NCBI GenBank assembly: GCA_029851415.1
Contig: CM056744.1
Location: 86,832,907-86,896,906, forward strand
Direction: 5' to 3'
Source: Eretmocerus hayati
Taxonomy: Eukaryota; Arthropoda; Insecta; Hymenoptera; Aphelinidae
DNA length: 64,000 nucleotides
Part shown: positions 57,516 to 64,000 of the stretch, piece by piece
Layout of the letters: every line of letters begins with the position of its first letter
Numbering within the stretch: the first letter of the stretch is position 1
Made by a program: the position numbers and the translations under genes
The notes under the pieces: model-generated
What the model saw: the letters and a program-made list of their open reading frames with translations, nothing else
The model's database searches: none
Told to the model about the DNA's origin: nothing

Positions 57516-57995
57516 ATTTCAATGGCGATGACAGTTACTTCCCGAAAAGAGAGGATGGAGAAGATAATTCATTTGCGAAACAATTCAGGGAACCTGAGCC
57601 ACAGACTGGTTTCAAACCATCCAAGTCTTACCCTTTCAGAGAATATGATGAGAAATTTGGGGATCAAACGAGAGAACATCTCATAGGTGATGAGGACGAT
57701 GGAGATGATAATAGAAGTAGAGTTGTTCAGTTTTACAATGACCAAGATGACGAAGAGGAAGATGACGCATCAGATGACGCTACAGCTGAGAGAGGATCGA
57801 AATATCAAGAGCGGCCATTACGGATAAATTACCAAGATGATGCTAGTGTTGAGGATGAGAGCAATGAAAGTTATAAAAGTAGTAAAATACAAAATAGTCA
57901 ACACAAAAATCGAGGACCGAAAGCATCCAAAAATTATAAAAAAAGAGTAAGAAACTCTGCAGAAGACGATTCTTGGAGAAAACACAGCAAAACTA
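57516..57995 (+). CDS. Gene 2, exon 3 (acidic region)
   Basis: The acceptor TTATCATTCCAG opens a 159-codon frame, FNGDDSYFPKREDGEDN onward. It carries acidic tracts (GDEDDGDDN, DDEEEDDASDD) and later Lys/Arg-rich sequence. It ends AAAACTA|GTAAGGA in phase 1. No stop occurs in frame until after the donor. It could instead belong to a separate gene, but no other first exon fits. Confidence 0.6.
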
Positions 57996-57999
57996 GTAA

Positions 58000-58500
58000 G
58001 GAATGATTACACTAGTCGACAAAATTTTGGGTTCGAAAGTGTATAGGAATCGAACAATGTTTTTCTTGTGTATTTTCAAACGTAGAAACCGAAATTTTTT
58101 TTGCACCTGAGCGTCAGAATTCTTTGCTAAGTACAAAGAACCTGTTTTCTGAACGGTTTTTCTCGACTTACGCAAGAATCCTGACGTGGTAGCCCAAAAC
58201 AGAGCTACCACGTACCTTGCATATCAGTTTTGATTGCGGCTTAAGTTTTGAGTTTCCAATTCCTGGGATGGCTCGGCTCTGGTTGGTTGGAATCAGACGT
58301 ACACTGTAAAAAAAAACTCTTAAAATCAAAATTGACATTGTCAAGTGAAAGGATACGGGGGTTTGTTGTTATTCAGTACGATTTTCATCTGACTTTAAGA
58401 ATTTTTTCTCACAGTGTGCCTCAACCCGTTCTGGAGGTCCTGAAATGAGTTTTAAAATGAGTTGAGAGACGTCGAGAAATATTGAGATGCGTTTGAGCTA
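58000..58500. other. Intron 3-4 of gene 2, with a partial R1-like segment
   Basis: The part at about 58435-58500 (GAAATGAGTT … GAGAAATATTGAGATG) resembles the middle of R1 copy (b) near 23500. Splicing of gene 2 would remove it. Confidence 0.4.
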
Positions 58501-58806
58501 ATGAGCCGTTTTTGCCCAGACAAGTCTAGGAAAGAAACGACCAGAAGTGCTACCACAACCGTTGAAAATCTTTTCTTGTATGATCATGAATGAATAGGAA
58601 TATTCCTCTTCCTTCTTGGAATTTATTCAAAACTTTTCATATGGGTCAACAGTCCCCAATTAAATTGCGGTATATCAGCATAGTAACGACCGTCATATTC
58701 GATGGCTGTCTCGTTTGATTGGTTTGATATCATATACATCTCATTGATAAACTGAGAAATATGAAATGTTCCGCACCATGATATAACTCAAACAAATCTC
58801 TTACAG

Positions 58807-59093
58807 AACGAGAACAGTCTCCTGCGTTCAAGAAATCAGCGCGTTCTCCTGCTCATCACCGTAGAAAAGAATCACACACAAAATCTTCGAAAAGAAGGTA
58901 TCGGCACATACATCAGGTGAATGATAGAGAACACCAAATGCCTACCAGGCATTTCCGAAAATCAGTTGCATCACAACTTACAGGAGGCATCTCCAAGCCA
59001 GAAGACTCACAAGAATCACAAGTAATCTGGGAGAATTCCTTCAGAATCCAGGAACCTCTGACTCAAAAAACTCGCCCGGGACTATCTTTTTGA
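58807..59093 (+). CDS. Gene 2, exon 4 (basic C-terminus)
   Basis: After the acceptor AATCTCTTACAG the phase-1 continuation is open for 95 codons to TGA. It is rich in Lys, Arg, His and Ser (for example SKRRYRHIHQVNDREHQ). The agreement of phase with exon 3 and the length of the frame support it. The full protein would be about 764 residues. No poly(A) signal AATAAA was found close downstream. Confidence 0.55.
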
Positions 59094-61500
59094 TAGGAGC
59101 CTATGCCATCTATTTGAGAACAGAAATTCACCTGGAATTTCCCTCCTCGTCATTTTTTTAATAGATTGAGTAGACTAATTTTGGCTCTCAAATGGAATCA
59201 AACGAATCGCTCATCACTCCAGTTCAGTGTAGAGGAGAATGTTGGTGCCGAGAAGCGTGGGCAATGTTCTACATCTGCGGCCTCACGTCAATTTCATCTT
59301 TAGACACTGCATTTCGATCGCTATGTCTTAGAATGGTCGATAATTTCATAAGATTCCTAACGGTATCTACTGAACCAGGAAAACAGGAGAATCAGGGATT
59401 CATGAGGGGATTCATTTTGCACCTGGAAAATGAGGAAATCCCAGGGAGTTCTCACGTAAACCTGGATATCTTTTACTAATAGCCCTCTAATTTTCAATTT
59501 ATATTATAACTATTCGTTCAAACATGTGCGCATCATGAAATGTTCTTGATGGAACTCGAGCATTTGATGAGGTATGATGAGTAATGCTCGCCGCAGTTTG
59601 GCGGAATTTTTCAGCACCTGGAAAATTTCGAACCTTCTCCCTTTCGCTCATTTATTTATGAGTTTATTTTGTCAGTATTTATCATTGGATATTTGACAAA
59701 TACATTCGACAAATCAATCTAGAACAAACCTACTGATTTTTATCCGATTCATTTCAGTTTTGGACCTGATAATTCCACCACGAAGACACTGGTAAACCTG
59801 GATTACTCAGAGAATTCCTTGATAAAGACTATGCATACATCATGTCTCTGTAGAAGCCTATATGGGCAGTTCTCTGGAGCTTATACACCTGCTGGAATAT
59901 ACAGGAGCTATGGACGATGATATAAGAGAACAATCGGATCTAACGGTCTCGATCGAAGTGAAAATATCATTATCCGAGTCTTGAAACAAGATATAAGAGG
60001 CTTCTGTATGATTAGAAGCAGGTTGATTCATTCTAGCTCACTTTCTCTCACATTCGAAATTTGATTTAGGGAACGGTTGACTGATTTTCAATACTGATTC
60101 CATGACAAATGAGAGTAATCAACGTGGAGATAGCATGAATGTTGAGAAAAATTGCATAAATGCGCTGGGGTTGTATCATAGAATTGACGGTAAATTCTAC
60201 CGCTAAATTGTAATTTTCACCGGTAAACTATAATTTTTCCGGTATTCGCAGGAGATGAACTTGCTCAGCTATCTTTCATAAAGATTTCACCACTTGAAAG
60301 TGTTTATCCGTACCCTGCAAAACTCTGGATCCACAAGACGTAAAACATAAACTCTAATATTTTTGCGGACGCCGGAAAAGTTACAGGTTGCCGGTAAAAA
60401 TTACAGGTTAGCGGTCTTTACCGGCTAGTTCATAATACGGCATTTGACTTTAGAGATCATGGCCGTTGATTCCAATACGAATTTTTAGAGTTCGTCGTTA
60501 TGCTATTGCATTTTCTAATGTCACGCCTTGATGAGATCATAAGTACTCACAGTATGTATGAATACTCAGTACCTATAACCAGCGCTTGCGTTTGATATCT
60601 CCAAAATTAATAAGAATCCTCGAAAAATTCTGTTGATCTCTATTTGATGAACAAACTTGACCCTTAGGTATGTAATCAAAATTCTTAGAAATGGGTACTC
60701 TGGGGATTTTCAAGGAGTCATCCTCATTATTTTTGATAAGATGTTATCTTACAATTCAATCATTCCCGCCCTGCAGATATCTTGTGAGCTACTCCTGACA
60801 CCTTAAAATTTGAAGCACCAACTCGAAATATGTATGGATCGGTGATAGGGACGATCTTCTGCGCTTGGTATTCTAGGTATCTTCGAATAATCTTTTCACA
60901 GTGCATCTCATTTCCCATGATGACTCTTTTTGTACAACTTCAAGTATCAGAGATAGATCAGATTGGACACGTTTCAGCTGACCATTAGTGTAGTTGATAT
61001 TGAAAGGGTTCCCTTACTGTTATCTTACCCAACATCTGATGAGCCGTCGAAGGAAGAATTTCAGGATATACAATTGAATAATCACTACCAGCTCATTATG
61101 GAGAGGTTGGGAGCTATAACGGTTTAACTCGAGAATTTCGTTTTTTGGAAATATGAGGAAAACGTACAAAACCATTCATAAGTCCCACTAGAATCAAAAG
61201 AAAACTCACAGATCTTCTACTAAACCTGAATTGATGATCGCGAGTGTAAAAGCTCGAGAAAAATTATTCAACCATCCGTAAAAAATCAACAAATTTCATA
61301 CTCTTCTTGTTTCAAATGCCCAGCATTTTGTCAAGTTTCATCGCGTTTTCACTCCAAATTCGTTAATACTTACAATTTGTTGATTTTCAGTAATGTTGAT
61401 GGTCTATTCATACGTTTCAAAATGAAATGACTTCAATAATAGTTGTTGACAATCATCAGAATTTCCAACATCGCAACTTGGAACAGCAGAACTCATACAT
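59094..61500. other. No gene seen
   Basis: The frame at 59192-59479 (95 codons) lacks splice or domain support. At 60180-60420 several ACCGGTAAA / TTACCGG motifs recur on both strands, suggesting a small decayed repeat. Confidence 0.5.
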
Positions 61501-61904
61501 GTATACAGGGTGTTTCAAAAGTAGTGCGTTTACCGACGTGAGGTAAAAGTTATTCGAATTTCGAATCGAGTCGTTTTTTCTCCCTTTCCCTCCTCATCAA
61601 TGGTGAATAGATTCCGTTGGGATCAGAATTTTTCGAGGAATAGCATTTCCACACCTAGCACTAACCAGGCCAAGACTCATGCGGCAGTTCCGCGACAGTT
61701 CCACGAGATCAGAGCGGTACCACAACATGAGTGCTAGCGCATCAATGCCAGTTTGAGACAAATACGGGAGCTCCGCGATACTCTTTCGGAACTTGTATGG
61801 TATCGCAGTAGTATCAAGGCAAGATTGATACGGCAGCCCTGCGACACCACTCCGGTAGTCGGGTGTGTAACCCTCGATTAGACGCTCCTCTCCAGGTGTA
61901 GGTG

Positions 61905-62870
61905 ACTAAACTCGTTCGAACCATCCAAATCTGCACTTAAATGATAGGTGGCACGTCCAATGATCAATATTGATGTGGATTATAGTTCAACAATTGTGGG
62001 AAGGCATGAATTAACAAAGAAAGCATGCGTATTTCCGACCTTTTCTCGGTTTTTTCATTATAAGTGGAAAAATATTGGTCTTTCGGGAAAACTTGCAAAG
62101 GGGTAATTCGTAGATCTTCTTGAGATCTACAATAGTAATTGAATTGTTTTTTCCCGCAGAATGCATCCTTTTGGACTTATATTTGATCGAAGATTATAAT
62201 CGAATTTGTTTGAATGAATTTGCTGAGAATGTTTATCAGGGGCTCAAATTTCTTTTCTCTAATAGGTAGTTGAGTCAAATTTGCACGGAGAAGATCTCTT
62301 GGTATTTTTTTCCAAGTTTGATCGTTTTCGAGTGATGGGAAAAGAAAATTTTGCGACTTCTAATCCTCAACGCGGTGCTTTCATGACTGTATTTTGACTT
62401 GGAAGTCGCGAAATCAGCGTTTTCCATTACTCGAAAACGATCAAACTTAAGAAGAATTACCAAGAGACCTTTCCTGTTCAAAATTGACTCAATTAACTAC
62501 GGAAGAAAGATTGAACAAGGTACAATTTTAGCGAATCTATTCAAGAAAATTCGATTATAACTTTGATCAAGTATAGTTCTGGAAGGATGCATTTTATGAA
62601 AAGAACAAATGAGATCACTATTGTAGATCTTAAGAAGTTAGTAGATCCACAAATTACCTCTCCTAAAGTTTCTCCGCGAAACCAATAATTTATAATTTAT
62701 AATGGGAAAACTGAGGAAAGGTCGGGAAAATGCATGTTTTTATGGCTTATTTATGCGTTCCCCCAAGTTTTGAACAATAATTCTCACTATTATTGATTAT
62801 TGGAATTGTCACCTATCATTTGAGCCCAAAAACTGGGCGGTTTGGATGATTTAAGTCAGTTAGTGAACGA
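61905..62870. repeat. Large inverted repeat with arms of about 450 bp
   Basis: Paired blocks include CACTTAAATGATAGGTG / CACCTATCATTTGAG at the outside, GACCTTTTCTCGG / AGGAAAGGTCGGG, and AAGTTTGATCGTTTTCGAGT / ACTCGAAAACGATCAAACTT at 62317 and 62431 near the apex. The centre lies near 62385. It splits a tandem repeat of the same orientation on both sides, so it appears to be a later insertion. Confidence 0.75.
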
Positions 62871-63019
62871 ATTCTGGAGCTTACTTACCTAATTGTAGGG
62901 GCTCAAATGGTACCTCAATAATATTAGCCCAATAGTACCAATTCGCGATGGATACGGAAGCTTCACGACACACTTACGAGACTTGGATGGTACTGCAATA
63001 GTTCTTGTGCAGTACCAAT

Positions 63020-63545
63020 ACAAGACAGACATGGCTGGTTCGTAAGACTAATACGACTGTGCTTGTTTTTTCACGGTACCATTGGAGTCCCGGAGAGATG
63101 TCCCGGAGCTGTCGTACCAGTGTTGAGTTGATCCTTCTGCACCGATACTGTTGCGGAACCATCCAGGTAGGGGAAAAAAGTCGCTGAGCTTCCATATTAG
63201 TCTCGAACTGGTACTGCTGCGTTAACACTATTGTCGTACCATCGAGGTTCCAGGAAAGTGTCATGGAGCTGCTGTATCAGTCTTGGACTGGTAGCGCTGC
63301 GCCAGTAATATTGTGGTACCATTCAAGTTCCGAAAAAATGTCATGGAGCTCTTGTATAAGTCCCCAAGTGGGACTGCTGCGTTAGTACTATTGTCGTACC
63401 ACCCAAGTTCCGGAAAAGTGTCACGAAGTTCCCGTATTAATCGCAAACTTGTACTGCGGCGCTAGTACTACTGCGGTACCGCTCAAATCCTGTGGAACTG
63501 TCGCGGAACTACCGCGTAAGTCTCTGACTAGTGACTGGTACTGCA
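63020..63545 (+). repeat. Tandem repeat, exact 80-bp period, six copies
   Basis: The motif (G/A)TACCAT … AGTTCC (GGAACCATCC in one copy) occurs at 63076, 63156, 63236, 63316, 63396 and 63476, each 80 bp apart. The units diverge at many bases but keep the length. Related sequence with GCGGTACC and TTCCGCGACAGTTCC lies at 61680-61860. Confidence 0.9.
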
Positions 63546-63738
63546 TTAGTGCTAGGTTGGTGATTCTCAATAGGGTTTCGGGGGAAATGCTTTGCCTCGT
63601 GAAATTTCGATCTCAACAAAATTCACTGATCATTGAGGAGGGGCAGAGGAAAAAAAGAAGAAAACCATTTGATCTGAAATTCAAAGCACTTTCACCCCAT
63701 GCGGGGGAATACACTACTCTTGGAATAACCCTGTATAC

Positions 63739-64000
63739 AGTATGACCATGATATTTTGGGTAAATATACACTTGCAAGTGCAGTGCATAGAAATAACCTC
63801 GAAACTTTGTTCAAAATATCGTAGTCACGTGGTATAGATATGAGTGATTCTGGAGCAAGCTGGACAAAACCGTCACCAGGGGGGTCTGGGAAAAATCCGC
63901 AAAAATTTTTTTCCATTAGTACTATGTTGAAATAGTACGAAAAAATTTTTTTCAGATTTTTTCGGCCCCCCTGTGGGCCCCAGGGCCCATGAAAGGGCCA
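63739..64000. other. No gene; palindromic tail
   Basis: TTAGTACTATGTTGAAATAGTAC forms a small hairpin at about 63915, flanked by AAAAATTTTTTT runs. The last 40 bases are GGCCC-rich (GGCCCCCCTGTGGGCCC). It may be the start of another transposon cut by the window edge. Confidence 0.4.

Larger units (their letters stand above)
61501..63738. mobile_element. Composite repeat element bounded by GTATACAGGGT ends
   Basis: The left end GTATACAGGGTGTTTCAAAA and the right end ACCCTGTATAC are inverted copies, as in non-autonomous DNA transposons of insects. Inside are GC-richer CGGTACC-type repeats on both sides (61640-61870 and 62890-63540), with a large inverted repeat between them. No transposase frame is present. 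The exact boundaries and a target duplication are not certain. Confidence 0.6.

Noticed and set aside
63020..63540. Short plus and minus frames across the 80-bp array as a repeat protein
   Set aside because: 80 is not a multiple of three, so successive units fall in different frames.

Overview
This is eukaryotic nuclear DNA, most probably from an insect. The evidence is AT-rich, gene-poor sequence, GT-AG introns, TATA/TCAGT-type core promoters and a high density of DNA-transposon debris. A hymenopteran is my guess from the general look only. No bacterial operon, rRNA, tRNA or CRISPR array was seen.

Layout. At 0-2 kb there is non-coding sequence with small inverted-repeat elements. From 2 to 9 kb runs a tandem array of 13 modules, settling to an exact 583-bp period. 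Each module joins a GC-rich promoter-like block to a short exon-like end and a conserved 5' splice site. At 9.8-12.9 kb there is a second three-unit array with its own repeated splice donor. At 13.3-16.9 kb lie promoter-like and exon-like signals on both strands, including a minus-strand TATA/initiator promoter with an upstream array of GTAC-bounded motifs. At 17.0-20.2 kb an interspersed repeat (here called R1) is split by a nearly intact Mutator-like (MULE) transposon. Its terminal repeats and target-site duplication can be read directly, and one in-frame TGA interrupts the transposase. From 20.4 to 39 kb the sequence is almost all repeats: fold-back elements, MITEs, a perfect 54-bp palindrome, 35-, 101- and 31-bp tandem repeats, and a decayed Ty3/Gypsy pol gene.

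Genes. From 40.2 to 59.1 kb I reconstruct two neighbouring plus-strand genes. Both appear to encode secreted, low-complexity proteins rich in Ser, Asn, Gln and charged residues. In each model a tiny first exon supplies the start of the signal peptide and a phase-0 intron follows. Gene 1 is exons 40454-40480, 45953-48589 and 48668-49816 (about 1270 aa), with a poly(A) signal at 50190. Gene 2 is exons 54486-54500, 55570-57082, 57516-57995 and 58807-59093 (about 764 aa). The large exons are well supported. The first exons and some junctions are inferred from splice phase. I recognise neither protein; the shared layout suggests related or co-regulated genes. A 2.2-kb fold-back element lies in intron 1 of gene 1.

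The last part (59-64 kb) has no convincing gene. It contains a 2.2-kb element with matching ends, inside which an exact 80-bp tandem repeat is interrupted by a large inverted repeat.
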